64,000 nt of DNA, taken from CATOSP01 sp965204715. GTDB lineage: Bacteria > Chloroflexota > Dehalococcoidia > Lucifugimonadales > UBA3495. The notes under the pieces were generated by a model that worked only from the letters and a program-made list of their open reading frames with translations, had not been told where the DNA came from and searched no databases. The stretch covers positions 1,054,001 to 1,118,000 of the forward strand of contig OZ242009.1 in the NCBI GenBank assembly GCA_965204715.1. The letters are read 5' to 3'. Within the stretch, counting starts at the first letter, position 1; the number at the start of each line of letters is the position of its first letter. This document shows, piece by piece, positions 1-7,971 of the stretch. The position numbers and the translations under genes were made by a program.

Positions 1-34
1 GCATAATCCTGGACGCCAGGGCGGAATAGGGCGT

Positions 35-1750
35 ATGCCCCGCGAGCATTACGACATACGGACGTATCCATACGCAATATTGAACTCGCGTAGTCTATCC
101 CGGCGCGTCGGTTACCTGGCCGCGCAACAGCGGCGAGCGTACAACCAGGCTGTTGATTGGTTGAACCGAGAGCCGGACTTGTCTGACGTCGTGAACTCCA
201 CGAGGGGCATAAGGCCCGAGCGGTCGTTATGCGGGCGCATAACCAAGTGGTGGGATGAAGAAAAGAAAGCGCAGGCGCCGCGATGGGTCCTCGACGCTGG
301 GGCGAAACTGGCGTATCGGGCCAACCACCTAATGCGGTCCAAACGGCAAGAACGGCTTGACGAGATAGAGTGCATCGAGGACCTGCGGGCCGACTGGGCT
401 GCTTCTCCCCCTACGGCCAAGCAAGATTGGGACGAGCTTGATAAGGCCGACCGAAAGATGGCCCGGTTGGTGCGTCCCCATAGACGGACATTGCAGTATC
501 GATCGAGGAAGAAGGGAACGCAGACCCTTGAAATCGACAATAACGAGAAGTTTTATGTCCGGGCAGACCGGCTCGCCATTGCGGTGAAGGACCGGCGTTA
601 CGGCTTCGTTATTCCCTTGGCAAAGCCGCTTCCTGACACGGTATCTACAGACCGGAAGCCCTCGCCGGCCCATCCTGATGTTGTCCGTTCCCTGCGGCTG
701 GTAGAAGTCCGTGGGAAACGGCGTGGCTTGCGCAATCGGCGCTTGGAGGACATCCGCTACGAAGTCCACATCGCCATTGGCGGCCCGGAAGTTCCCTTGA
801 CCCGTCCAGAAGGCGCGGAGCTTGATGACATCATCGGTATAGACGTAGGGGAAAAGAAATCTTGGGCTGCTTCGACGGGAGAGTTCTTTCAGCATGAAAC
901 GCCGGTGAAGGATGGAGATAAGGCCGAGTGCGCGAAAGGGTCCAAATGGGGAAAGGACGAGGCTTATGCCCGTCCCAAGGTGATGCAGAAAGCTATTGGC
1001 CGGAAGCGCAAGAACTCACGCCGCCGTCGGAAGGCAGAGTATCAGAGGCGGGAATTTCTGCGTAAGAGGACGGCGGACCGGCGGCGGGTGTTCAATTATC
1101 ATGCCCGCACGATTTTGGATACTCCGGGAATGAAGGCCATTGCAATTGAGGGCTTGCGCGTCCAGGAAATGATGGTGTCGGCCAAAGGCGGAGTGGATGC
1201 ACCGGGGAAGCAGGTCTCGCAAAAGCGCGGCCTGAATCGGTCTCTTGCCAAAGCCGCCACTTCGGATAACTTGGCCATTCTCAAGAATCAAGCCGTGAAA
1301 CGGGGCTTTCCCGTTTTGACGGTGGACAGTAGAGGCACTTCGCAGACTTGTTCCCTTTGCGGATACAGGTCGAGGTCAAACCGCAAGAGCCAAGCGGTTT
1401 TCATTTGTGGGCAATGCAAATGCCGAGGCAACGCCGACATCAACGCGGCGGCAATAATCCGCAATCGCGGGTATTTCCGGTACGTTGATTCGGAGGTCTT
1501 TGTGGATGTAGCGCCTACGGGGTGGCGGAACCAGCCATCGAGGTTCGGGCAGGGTATCCTGTTCCGAGCCGAAGCGCCATCGACCCTGACGGACGCGGCA
1601 CGAGGGCAGATGCCCGGGGTGCGGGTTCCAAGGGCTAGGGTTGCAAATACCGGCAAGACCGGGGACTGCGACCGCAGGCGCAAAAAAGGGGGCGCGGGTA
1701 CGCTCGTAGCCCAGTCCACGCCTCAACCGGGGTTTCCAGGGTTTGCTTGA
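35..1750 (+). CDS. Cas12/TnpB-type RuvC nuclease (type V-U-like effector)
   Basis: A 571-aa RNA-guided-nuclease-like protein. The split RuvC core is visible: RuvC-I GIDVGEKK with Asp270, RuvC-II AIEGLR with Glu372, a zinc ribbon with Cys439/Cys442 and Cys458/Cys461, and RuvC-III GNADINAA with Asp468. All three acidic residues are present, so catalysis is not obviously lost. A basic segment (about 320-350) matches the bridge-helix region of the family. Residues 1-260 form a long N-terminal region, larger than in ordinary TnpB (about 400 aa in total), and about 100 residues follow RuvC-III; these are unusual and Arg/Gly/Pro-rich. The size fits miniature Cas12 (Cas12m/V-U) as well as a large TnpB. 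No TnpA transposase or Cas1/Cas2 is seen, but the upstream side is cut by the window. Two CRISPR-like repeats start 24 bp after the stop, favouring a CRISPR effector. The exact subtype is unresolved. Confidence 0.75.
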   Translation: MPREHYDIRTYPYAILNSRSLSRRVGYLAAQQRRAYNQAVDWLNREPDLSDVVNSTRGIRPERSLCGRITKWWDEEKKAQAPRWVLDAGAKLAYRANHLMRSKRQERLDEIECIEDLRADWAASPPTAKQDWDELDKADRKMARLVRPHRRTLQYRSRKKGTQTLEIDNNEKFYVRADRLAIAVKDRRYGFVIPLAKPLPDTVSTDRKPSPAHPDVVRSLRLVEVRGKRRGLRNRRLEDIRYEVHIAIGGPEVPLTRPEGAELDDIIGIDVGEKKSWAASTGEFFQHETPVKDGDKAECAKGSKWGKDEAYARPKVMQKAIGRKRKNSRRRRKAEYQRREFLRKRTADRRRVFNYHARTILDTPGMKAIAIEGLRVQEMMVSAKGGVDAPGKQVSQKRGLNRSLAKAATSDNLAILKNQAVKRGFPVLTVDSRGTSQTCSLCGYRSRSNRKSQAVFICGQCKCRGNADINAAAIIRNRGYFRYVDSEVFVDVAPTGWRNQPSRFGQGILFRAEAPSTLTDAARGQMPGVRVPRARVANTGKTGDCDRRRKKGGAGTLVAQSTPQPGFPGFA

Positions 1751-1773
1751 TGGGCTATATCAAATAGCAAAGG

Positions 1774-1862
1774 GGTGGCCCCGCGTGGGTGTGGATGGTT
1801 CGCTCCAGCCGCCGTACCCGAAGATTCGGTTCGCGGTGGCCCCGCGTGGGTGTGGATGACTC
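1774..1862. CRISPR. Mini CRISPR-like array, two repeats and one 33-nt spacer
   Basis: Repeat 1 (1774-1801) and repeat 2 (1835-1862) share a 24-nt identical core that contains GTGGCCCCGCGTGGGTGTGG. The next two bases differ and TC follows in both. The repeat-to-repeat distance is exactly 61 bp, i.e. a 28-nt repeat plus a 33-nt spacer (1802-1834), the geometry known from type I-E-like arrays. The repeat can fold through CCCCGC and GTGTGG around a GTGG loop with one mismatch and one G-U pair. A third, degenerate copy lies at 2265-2292. No leader or adaptation genes are seen. The alternative is a tandem duplication inside a TnpB omega-RNA region; the period and the adjacent nuclease argue for a minimal array. 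Confidence 0.6.
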
Positions 1863-1906
1863 GACATTGAGCGAGCTAAGCAAATAGCCCGAGGTGTGGC
1901 ATAGTA

Positions 1907-2215
1907 ATGCCTGAAAAGTTGACAGAATTCGACGCATCTGAATACATCAATACCGAAGAACGGGCGCGGTTGTACCCTGAGGCGTGCGCCGAGGAAGACC
2001 CCGGTGATGGCAGCCTGATCCGCGCCGCTTTGAATGATATTGCCCGGGCCCAGAACATGAGCAGTCTGGCGCGTGAGGCGGGGCTGGACAGGTCCGGGCT
2101 TTACAAGGCGCTGTCCGAAAACGGCAACCCGTCCTTTACCACTGTGCTCAGAATCATGCGGGCGTTGAAGTTGAGGCTGCGAGTCGAATCCGCACATGCA
2201 GCCGAAGAAGGATAG
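1907..2215 (+). CDS. HigA-like addiction-module antidote, orphan
   Basis: A 102-aa helix-turn-helix protein of the HigA2-type putative addiction module antidote family. The N-terminal part (FDASEYINTEERARLY) and the HTH (ARAQNMSSLAREAGLDRSGL, then YKALSENGNPSFTTVLRIM) follow the family pattern closely. Such proteins bind their own promoter and neutralise a RelE/HigB-type toxin encoded just upstream. Here no toxin gene is seen: upstream is the RuvC nuclease and the two CRISPR-like repeats, downstream a degenerate third repeat and then a metabolic gene. The start is ATG 1907 with a GAGG box at 1891-1894. The segment between repeat 2 and the start codon would serve both as spacer 2 and as the antidote promoter, which raises the possibility of guide-directed control. 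Confidence 0.8.
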   Translation: MPEKLTEFDASEYINTEERARLYPEACAEEDPGDGSLIRAALNDIARAQNMSSLAREAGLDRSGLYKALSENGNPSFTTVLRIMRALKLRLRVESAHAAEEG

Positions 2216-2264
2216 AACGGATGAAGAAGCCGCAACACAGGAGCGGCGGGGCGCGGAGGACACG

Positions 2265-2292
2265 GGTGTCCCGCGTGGATGTGGATGGTTCC
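2265..2292. repeat. Degenerate third copy of the CRISPR-like repeat
   Basis: This segment aligns to the 1774-1801 repeat with one C deleted in the C-run and two substitutions, and it retains GTGGATGGTTC at its 3' end. It lies about 430 bp after repeat 2, on the other side of the antidote gene. Terminal repeats of arrays are often degenerate, so it could be the old array end after insertion of the antidote gene. Confidence 0.5.
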
Positions 2293-2334
2293 CGTCGCCC
2301 TGTAGTACCGCTATAGTTAAGAGAGGAAACTGAA

Positions 2335-3186
2335 ATGTCCGTTGGAATAGTAGTGCCGTTGCCGGCATACACCATTGACCCGGCGTTCATCGCCAAAAAA
2401 GCCGAGGAACTGGGGTTCGAGTCCATCTGGTATCACGAGCACCCGATTCTGCCGGTCAGTAGCGCCAGCCCCTTCCCCTCCACCGGCGGGGACATTCCCT
2501 GGACCTACCGGCACTTCACCGACCCGTACATCGCCCTGTCCCGGGCGTCGGCCGTCACCAGCGCCATCAAGCTTGGCACCGGCATAACCCTGGTGCCGGA
2601 GCGCAACCCGCTGATACTGGCCAAGGAGGTCGCGGTCCTGGACCACTACAGCGGCGGCAGGTTCCTGTTCGGCATCGGCGCGGGCTGGAACCGGGAGGAA
2701 ACCGAGATGATGGGAGGCGACTTCGATCATCGCTGGACCCAGACCCGGGAGGCGGTGCTGGCCCTGAAGGAGCTGTGGACCAAGGACAAGGCCGAGTTCC
2801 ACGGGCGTTACTACGATTTCCCGCCGGTCTACTGCTACCCGAAGCCGGCTCAGCAGCCCCACCCGCCGGTGCTCTTGGGCGGCAACGCCCGCAACGTATT
2901 GCAGCGCATCGCCCGTTGGGGCGACGGCTGGCTGCCCATCCGGGTCACGCCGGCGCAGATCGACGAGAGCCGCAAGATTCTGGACACCCTGGCCGCCGAG
3001 CGGGGCCGGGACCCGGCTTCCGTCACCATCTCGATTTTCGGCCAGCAGCCGGATACCACCCGGCAGCAGGTGGATGACTTCCTGAACGCGGGCGCGGTAC
3101 GGGTGTCGGTGTGGCCTGAGCACTGCGACACCGAGGCGGCGATGGGCGAGCAGCTAGAAAGAATGGCGGAGGCGCTGGTCCGCTGA
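2335..3186 (+). CDS. LLM-class F420/flavin-dependent oxidoreductase
   Basis: A 283-aa luciferase-like TIM-barrel oxidoreductase. Family-typical segments are visible: the N-terminal strand leading to GFESIWYHEH, the TGITLVPERNPL strand, and LDHYSGGRFLFGIGAGWNRE near residues 100-120. The later NARNVLQRIARWGDGWLP segment is also characteristic. Members use F420 or FMN to oxidise or reduce small organic substrates; the substrate cannot be told from sequence. The start ATG 2335 has an AGAGGA box 7-10 bases upstream. The gene may be co-transcribed with the small ORF that begins 20 bp downstream. Confidence 0.85.
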   Translation: MSVGIVVPLPAYTIDPAFIAKKAEELGFESIWYHEHPILPVSSASPFPSTGGDIPWTYRHFTDPYIALSRASAVTSAIKLGTGITLVPERNPLILAKEVAVLDHYSGGRFLFGIGAGWNREETEMMGGDFDHRWTQTREAVLALKELWTKDKAEFHGRYYDFPPVYCYPKPAQQPHPPVLLGGNARNVLQRIARWGDGWLPIRVTPAQIDESRKILDTLAAERGRDPASVTISIFGQQPDTTRQQVDDFLNAGAVRVSVWPEHCDTEAAMGEQLERMAEALVR

Positions 3187-3206
3187 GGCGGCGCGGCGGG
3201 TTACAG

Positions 3207-3476
3207 ATGCACTACGAGAAGCACAACCTCTACACCGGCGAGTACGAGTTGACCGACCAGGGGGTCTGCGCGCCCCCCGAGGAAAGCGAGTGGACGGTCC
3301 TGGCCGTGGTGGGCGAGCACGAAGAGGGCGGCCAGTTCCTGCCCATCGAGGGAGCGGCGGAGTCCATCTGCCTGGTCCTCCAGGACCAGGGGTTCTGGCC
3401 GGTCATGAGCTTCATCACCAAGACCGAGGCGAGGCTCCTGGCCCACACTCTGCTGGAGGCAGCGGGGGAAGGGTAG
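3207..3476 (+). CDS. Hypothetical small acidic protein
   Basis: An 89-aa soluble protein rich in Glu and aromatic residues, with no recognised domain. It starts 20 bp after the LLM oxidoreductase on the same strand, so it could share its transcript. Overlapping antisense frames are open too, as is usual in GC-rich DNA, but this frame has the more protein-like composition. No function is proposed. Confidence 0.45.
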   Translation: MHYEKHNLYTGEYELTDQGVCAPPEESEWTVLAVVGEHEEGGQFLPIEGAAESICLVLQDQGFWPVMSFITKTEARLLAHTLLEAAGEG

Positions 3477-3481
3477 CTAAC

Positions 3482-3886
3482 CTACCAGACCGTTGCCACC
3501 TGTGGCGATGCGAGAAGGTCCGGGTCCCGCGTAACTATCGCTGCGCCCAGGGCCATCGCCGCTGCCGCGATGAGACGGTCGTGCATCTCAGGAATCTCCG
3601 TCAACAAGGGAAGCAGTTCGAGTTGGTCCTGTCCTAGGACGGACAACTCAAGCCCAATTGTGGGTGCTAATTCAGACAACAGACCGGAAGGCGTCAGAGG
3701 TTCACCGAGCTTCGCAGACAGGTAGTAAAGCTCGGCTACGACGATGGCAGGGACTATGAGGGAAGCGTGTTCCTGTTCGGCCAAACGGAAAATGTTGGCT
3801 GCCGCGGGGGAGAGACGTTCCCGCGCCATGATATACCACCAGAGGGTGTGAGCATCCACCACGAAACGCGGTGGATTACTCACCAC
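3482..3886 (-). CDS. vapC: VapC-type PIN-domain ribonuclease toxin
   Basis: A 134-aa PIN-domain protein. The conserved acidic residues of the nuclease centre are visible: Asp11 (FVVDAHTLWW), Glu52 (VVAELYYL), Asp103 (MHDRLIAAAA) and Asp121 (IVTRDPDL). PIN toxins of this class are Mg-dependent endoribonucleases that cut tRNA or rRNA. The gene overlaps the 3' end of the upstream antitoxin gene by 11 bp, the usual antitoxin-then-toxin order. Nothing suggests inactivation. Confidence 0.88.
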   Translation of the reverse strand: MVSNPPRFVVDAHTLWWYIMARERLSPAAANIFRLAEQEHASLIVPAIVVAELYYLSAKLGEPLTPSGLLSELAPTIGLELSVLGQDQLELLPLLTEIPEMHDRLIAAAAMALGAAIVTRDPDLLASPQVATVW

Positions 3887-4148
3887 GGCCGTCTCTCACT
3901 TCGTCAGGCGTCGGGAATCTCCCCCACATCTTCTTGATTTCCTGGAAGTCCTCCCACGTTGCGTCGGGGAGTTTACCGGCCAGCGACGCTCTGAATTCGC
4001 TTAACAGCCTCGTTTTTGGAGGCGGCGGGGCCTTGAGCACGCCGCAGGGTTTCCCGCGGCGGGTGATTATCACCTCGTCGCCGTCCTTGAGGTCTCTCAG
4101 TATTTCGTTGGCGCGAGCCTTGAACTCGCTGATGCTGTATGTCGGCAT
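3876..4148 (-). CDS. Phd/YefM-type antitoxin paired with VapC
   Basis: A 90-aa antitoxin. The N-terminal half (YSISEFKARANEILRDLK, then GDEVIITRRGKPCGVL) is the Phd/YefM DNA-binding fold, and the charged C-terminal tail is where such proteins wrap the toxin. It precedes and overlaps the PIN-domain toxin gene by 11 bp. Antitoxins of this family repress their own operon; an operator was not identified. Confidence 0.85.
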   Translation of the reverse strand: MPTYSISEFKARANEILRDLKDGDEVIITRRGKPCGVLKAPPPPKTRLLSEFRASLAGKLPDATWEDFQEIKKMWGRFPTPDEVRDGRGE

Positions 4149-4225
4149 CTTTCTTTCCGCAAAGCGCCGTGTCCCTGACCATCAGAGACACGGCGCTTGC
4201 ACTTGCCGGATTAAGGCAGTCGGCC

Positions 4226-5353
4226 CTACACGAAGGCGAACTGCTCGAAGTTGCCGTGGACTATGGGCTGGGGGTCCAGGCCAAGCCACCTGTCCAGTAT
4301 AGTGGCGTATGTGGAGCGGAAGTCGGTGGTGAAGTGGAGGTCGCCTTCCGAGTGGTCCTCCGGACGGAGGGACGGGAACTCGCCGTAGAAGCCGCCGTTG
4401 ATTGCGCCGCCGATGGTGAAGGCAACGCCGCCGGAGCCGTGGTCGGTGCCCGCGCCGTTGTCCCGGATGCGGCGTCCGAACTCGGACCAGACCAGTATCA
4501 GCGTGTCGTCGGCCAGGCCGTGCTCCTCCAGGTCCTGGTAGAAGTCGGCGACGGCGGTGGAAACGTCGGTCCACAGCTTGGCGTGAGCGTTGCGCTCATT
4601 GCTGTGGGTGTCGAAGCTGCCGTGCTGGGCGTAGTAGATGCGGGTGCCCAGGTCGGCGGACATCACCTGCGCGATGTTGCGCAGGGCGTCGGCTATCGGA
4701 GTGTCGGCGTACTCGACGCCGGAGGAGTACTTCATCGGGGCGGTGCGCAGCATGTCCGCGCCCCGGAGGGCGTTGGTTCCCGTCTCGCCCATCACCTGGG
4801 CCACGGCGTCCTTGGCCTGGGAGGGGCCGTAGATGCGGCTGAAGGACTCCAGTGCCTGCCTCCGCGCCGTCTCATCCTTCATGTTGGGCATCAGCCCGTA
4901 GGTCTCCAGATTGCCCACCGAGGCTACGGGAACGCCTTTGGACACCATCGCCCTGGGAAGGGAGCGGCCGAAGTTCACGCCGGTGAGGACGTTTTCGCCG
5001 CTGGGGTCAAGGTCACGGACGGTCGCTCCGAGCCAGCCCTCAGCGCCGATCTTGTCGGGTTCGGCAGTGTACCAGACGTCCCTGGAGCGGAAGTGAGAGC
5101 GGTTGGGGCTGGGATATCCGATGCCGTTGATGACAGCGATTCTGCCCTGGTCCCACAGGTGCTTCATGGGAGACATGCTGGGGTTGAGGCCGAACTCGCC
5201 GTGTACCTGGAGCACCTCTTCCTGGGGAATGCCGACGGCGGGCCGGAAATCGTAGTACAGGCCGTTGTTGTAGGGCACCACGGTGTTCAGGGCATCGTTG
5301 CCGCCCTGGAGTTCAATTACCACCAACGACCGGTCTTTTTTCAGGGAAGTCAT
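4226..5353 (-). CDS. DUF1501 family protein (sulfatase-like fold)
   Basis: A 375-aa DUF1501 protein. The start (RSLVVIELQGGNDALNTVVP) and the later LILVWSEFGRRIRDN and GTDHGSGGVAF segments are typical of the family, which adopts an alkaline-phosphatase/sulfatase-like fold. Most family members carry a Tat signal; here the protein begins directly at the core strand and no signal peptide is seen. It is the last gene of a three-gene minus-strand operon with an NHL-propeller protein and a DUF1800 protein. DUF1501 and DUF1800 genes are very often adjacent; their reaction is not known. Confidence 0.85.
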   Translation of the reverse strand: MTSLKKDRSLVVIELQGGNDALNTVVPYNNGLYYDFRPAVGIPQEEVLQVHGEFGLNPSMSPMKHLWDQGRIAVINGIGYPSPNRSHFRSRDVWYTAEPDKIGAEGWLGATVRDLDPSGENVLTGVNFGRSLPRAMVSKGVPVASVGNLETYGLMPNMKDETARRQALESFSRIYGPSQAKDAVAQVMGETGTNALRGADMLRTAPMKYSSGVEYADTPIADALRNIAQVMSADLGTRIYYAQHGSFDTHSNERNAHAKLWTDVSTAVADFYQDLEEHGLADDTLILVWSEFGRRIRDNGAGTDHGSGGVAFTIGGAINGGFYGEFPSLRPEDHSEGDLHFTTDFRSTYATILDRWLGLDPQPIVHGNFEQFAFV

Positions 5354-5380
5354 CTGTCGTTCCTCCTTTGTTGTATCCCG

Positions 5381-6430
5381 CTACCGTCCCGCTACCGCCT
5401 CCTGTGCGCTGGGCTTGAATATCTGGATGCGGTGCCGGTTGCTCTCGGTCACGTACAGGTTGCCGGAAGGGTCCAGCTTGACCGATACCGGCGACCAGAA
5501 CAGCTTTTCGATGTGGGACGATTCCTCGTGCGGCTCGTCGACGAAGTATTCGATTTCGGGTTCTAGGTTGGCCCGGGAGCGGGCCGCGCCCTCTTCCTCA
5601 TTGATCTTCAGGAAGTTGGCCGCCCAAGTGGACAGGGTGGACTCACCCCGGATGGACTGGACGAATCCACCCTCGGAGTCGAGTATCTGCACCCGCTCAT
5701 TGCCCCAGTCGGATACATAGATGTAGCCGTTGGCATCGACCGCCACACCCGAGGGTCGGTGAAACTCACCGTCGCCGCGACCGGGACTGCCGAAGGCGGC
5801 CAGGTGTGAGCCATCCGGGGAGAACTTCTGGATGCGGTCGTTGCGCCAGTCGGCAACGTATACCTGTCCATCTGTGTCCACGGTCAGCCCCCAGGGCATG
5901 TCGAACTCTCCGGGGCCGTCGCCTCGGGAGCCGAACCCGGACAGGAATCGTCCATCCGCGGTGAACTTTTGAACGCGGTGGTTGTAGGTGTCGGCGACGT
6001 AGACGCTGCCGTCCCGGTCCGAGGCCAAGCCGGAGGGGGTGTCCAACTCCCCTTCGGCGGAGCCGTGCTTGCCCCACCGGGTCAGGAACCGGCCCTCGCC
6101 GTCGAATACTGAGACCTGGTGGGTGTACTCGTCGCTGACGTAGACGCGGCCTTCGGCGTCGGAGGCGCAGGCCGAGGGCCAGATGAACTGGCCTTCTTCC
6201 TCTCCGTAGGAACCGAAGGTGCCGTAGTATTCGCCGTCAACATCGCACATGGTCACGCGGACGCCGCGCACCACTCCGTCCAGGGAGCGGTTGGCGACGT
6301 ATAAACGTCCGTTAGCGGCGACGGCCGTGTCTGTGGGGTAGTAGAATCCCCGGCCCTCCATCGTGGTCATCCCGACGGAGAGAGAATACTCGAGAAACCG
6401 GGTCCCTCTGGTCAATTCTATCGTGCTCAT
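5381..6430 (-). CDS. NHL-repeat beta-propeller protein
   Basis: A 349-aa protein of consecutive NHL repeats. The repeat unit (GEGELDTPSGLASDRDG-like, then VYVADTYNHRVQKF) recurs about six times, giving a six-bladed propeller. No signal peptide or membrane segment is visible. It lies between the DUF1800 and DUF1501 genes on the same strand, with a 27-bp gap to the latter. This suggests a structural or binding partner of that pair. The function is unknown; NHL proteins mostly bind proteins, RNA or small ligands. Confidence 0.82.
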   Translation of the reverse strand: MSTIELTRGTRFLEYSLSVGMTTMEGRGFYYPTDTAVAANGRLYVANRSLDGVVRGVRVTMCDVDGEYYGTFGSYGEEEGQFIWPSACASDAEGRVYVSDEYTHQVSVFDGEGRFLTRWGKHGSAEGELDTPSGLASDRDGSVYVADTYNHRVQKFTADGRFLSGFGSRGDGPGEFDMPWGLTVDTDGQVYVADWRNDRIQKFSPDGSHLAAFGSPGRGDGEFHRPSGVAVDANGYIYVSDWGNERVQILDSEGGFVQSIRGESTLSTWAANFLKINEEEGAARSRANLEPEIEYFVDEPHEESSHIEKLFWSPVSVKLDPSGNLYVTESNRHRIQIFKPSAQEAVAGR

Positions 6431-6445
6431 CGCTTTTCCTGAAGA

Positions 6446-6482
6446 TTCTCCCTCTCCAGAATGAGAGGGTTGGTGAGGGGGA
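6446..6482. repeat. Dispersed CCCTCTCC/GGTGAGGGGG-type intergenic repeat
   Basis: One of three related intergenic elements in the window (others at 19973-20011 and 21516-21556). Each has an inverted CTCCCTCT/AGAGGG-type stem followed by GGTGAGGGG. Here it separates the DUF1800 and NHL genes. It may act as a terminator-like hairpin or REP element. Confidence 0.5.
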
Positions 6483-6488
6483 TTGCGT

Positions 6489-7940
6489 CTATGCCCGCTG
6501 GAACTCGTGGGTCGAGGCCACCATCTGGATTACGTCGGCCACCCGCTGGCGACTGGCATCGTCAAGGCTCCCGGCCCGCATTTCCGGCTTGCCAACGGCA
6601 GAAGCGAAGTTGATCAATTCCTGCCGGGTGGCCTCCGATACGGAGATGGCGCCCACCTGGTCCAGGCAGGCATCCACCAGGCTTTCGGACGAATTAGGGG
6701 GCTGACCGGCGGCCGCCAGTTGCACTGCGATTCGGTCAATCATAGCCTGTACGCCGGGCCTCTGCACGTCGCCCAACTGCTGGGAGGCGAAGTTGACCCG
6801 CTCCACCAGGGAGCCGGTGTCGATCCAGTCCGCACCCTGGTGCCAGCCCTCCACGCTGGGAGGGTTGTTCAGGTACTGGCCCATGAACACGGCCTGCTGG
6901 TAGCGGTCCAGTATCTCCTTGCGGGGGCGGTCGAATTCGCCGCTCAGCCGGAGCACGCCGGCCACCAGTTCAACCGGGCTCTTTACCTTGCTGTACCAGG
7001 AGTCTCCAGCCTTGAAGAAATCCGAGTTGAAGAGAGCGCGGAGCATGGCGGAGATGTTATATCCGCTGTCGAAGTAGACCTGCGCCAGCATTTCGATGGC
7101 CGCCGGGTCCGCCGGCGGAGTGTAGGGCCACTCGGGAACGGGCGGTTCATCGGCCACGAAGAAGCTGTACATGTGGCGGGAGATGAACCGGGCCGTGGCC
7201 TCCTGCTGGCAGATAATGTCTACGATGTTCTCCCCGTTGAACCGCCCGCGCTGGCCGAGAAATTCCTTCTCGCCGTCGTCGTGGTCCTCGGTATGGAACT
7301 CGAAATGCCAGGAGATGCGGCCGTATGGCCAGTCCGAGTCGCGCATGGAGCGAAGCTCCATGTACTCCCGGTTGCCCAGGGTCCAGCCGGTGAAGGCGCG
7401 GGCGCACTCCTTGATGTCCTGCTCCGTGTAGTTGCCGACGCCCATCGAGAAAAGCTCCAGCAGCTCCCGCCCGAAGTTCTCGTTGATGGCGTCTTTGTGG
7501 TTGTCCTGGTTGTCCAGCCAGATGATCATCGCCGGGTCTTTGGAAAGTTCCAGCAGAAGGTCCCGGAAGCTGTCCATGCCATAGCGGCGGAACATCCTGA
7601 TCTGGTCCGACAGGGCCTTGCCGTGAATGACCTTCGGATAGCCCGTGGCGAAAATGCCGTGCCAGAAAAGGCAGACCTTCTCCCGCAGTGGCGTCGTGGT
7701 GGTTACCATGCGGTAGAGCCAGTTTTCGCCCGAGGCCTGAGGTCCCATCATGCCGGAAAGTTCCGGGTGGAACCGCCGGATAACGTCGTCGCCCATCCGC
7801 TGCTCACCCGCCTGGTCCAGCAACTGTTCGACAGTGGCCTCGTAGCCCCTGGCGGAGAAATCGTCCAGTTGGTCGCGGGTCGCGCCGAACCCGGCGCGGC
7901 GCATCAGGTGCGCGATCTGCTCAATTTCGTGATTTCCCAT
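6489..7940 (-). CDS. DUF1800 family protein
   Basis: A 483-aa DUF1800 protein. The hallmark N-terminus (IAHLMRRAGFGATRDQLDDF) and the internal GRELLELFSMGVGNYTEQDI and CARAFTGWTL motifs are present. The ATG at 7940 is preferred over the upstream TTG because a GAGGGG box sits at good spacing. The C-terminal EFQRA is the normal family end. It heads an operon with the NHL and DUF1501 proteins. The biochemical role of the family is unknown; no signal peptide is seen. Confidence 0.87.
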   Translation of the reverse strand: MGNHEIEQIAHLMRRAGFGATRDQLDDFSARGYEATVEQLLDQAGEQRMGDDVIRRFHPELSGMMGPQASGENWLYRMVTTTTPLREKVCLFWHGIFATGYPKVIHGKALSDQIRMFRRYGMDSFRDLLLELSKDPAMIIWLDNQDNHKDAINENFGRELLELFSMGVGNYTEQDIKECARAFTGWTLGNREYMELRSMRDSDWPYGRISWHFEFHTEDHDDGEKEFLGQRGRFNGENIVDIICQQEATARFISRHMYSFFVADEPPVPEWPYTPPADPAAIEMLAQVYFDSGYNISAMLRALFNSDFFKAGDSWYSKVKSPVELVAGVLRLSGEFDRPRKEILDRYQQAVFMGQYLNNPPSVEGWHQGADWIDTGSLVERVNFASQQLGDVQRPGVQAMIDRIAVQLAAAGQPPNSSESLVDACLDQVGAISVSEATRQELINFASAVGKPEMRAGSLDDASRQRVADVIQMVASTHEFQRA

Positions 7941-7971
7941 GTCCTGTCCCCTCAACGTTGGCTATTGGACC

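Noticed and set aside
1896..1900. A further truncated CRISPR-like repeat 60 bp after repeat 2 (GTGGC)
   Set aside because: Only five bases match and the spacing is off by one; chance cannot be excluded.
4139..5566. A 475-codon open frame on the plus strand
   Set aside because: It is antisense to the DUF1501 gene; Val/Gly/Ala-rich shadow typical of GC-rich coding DNA.
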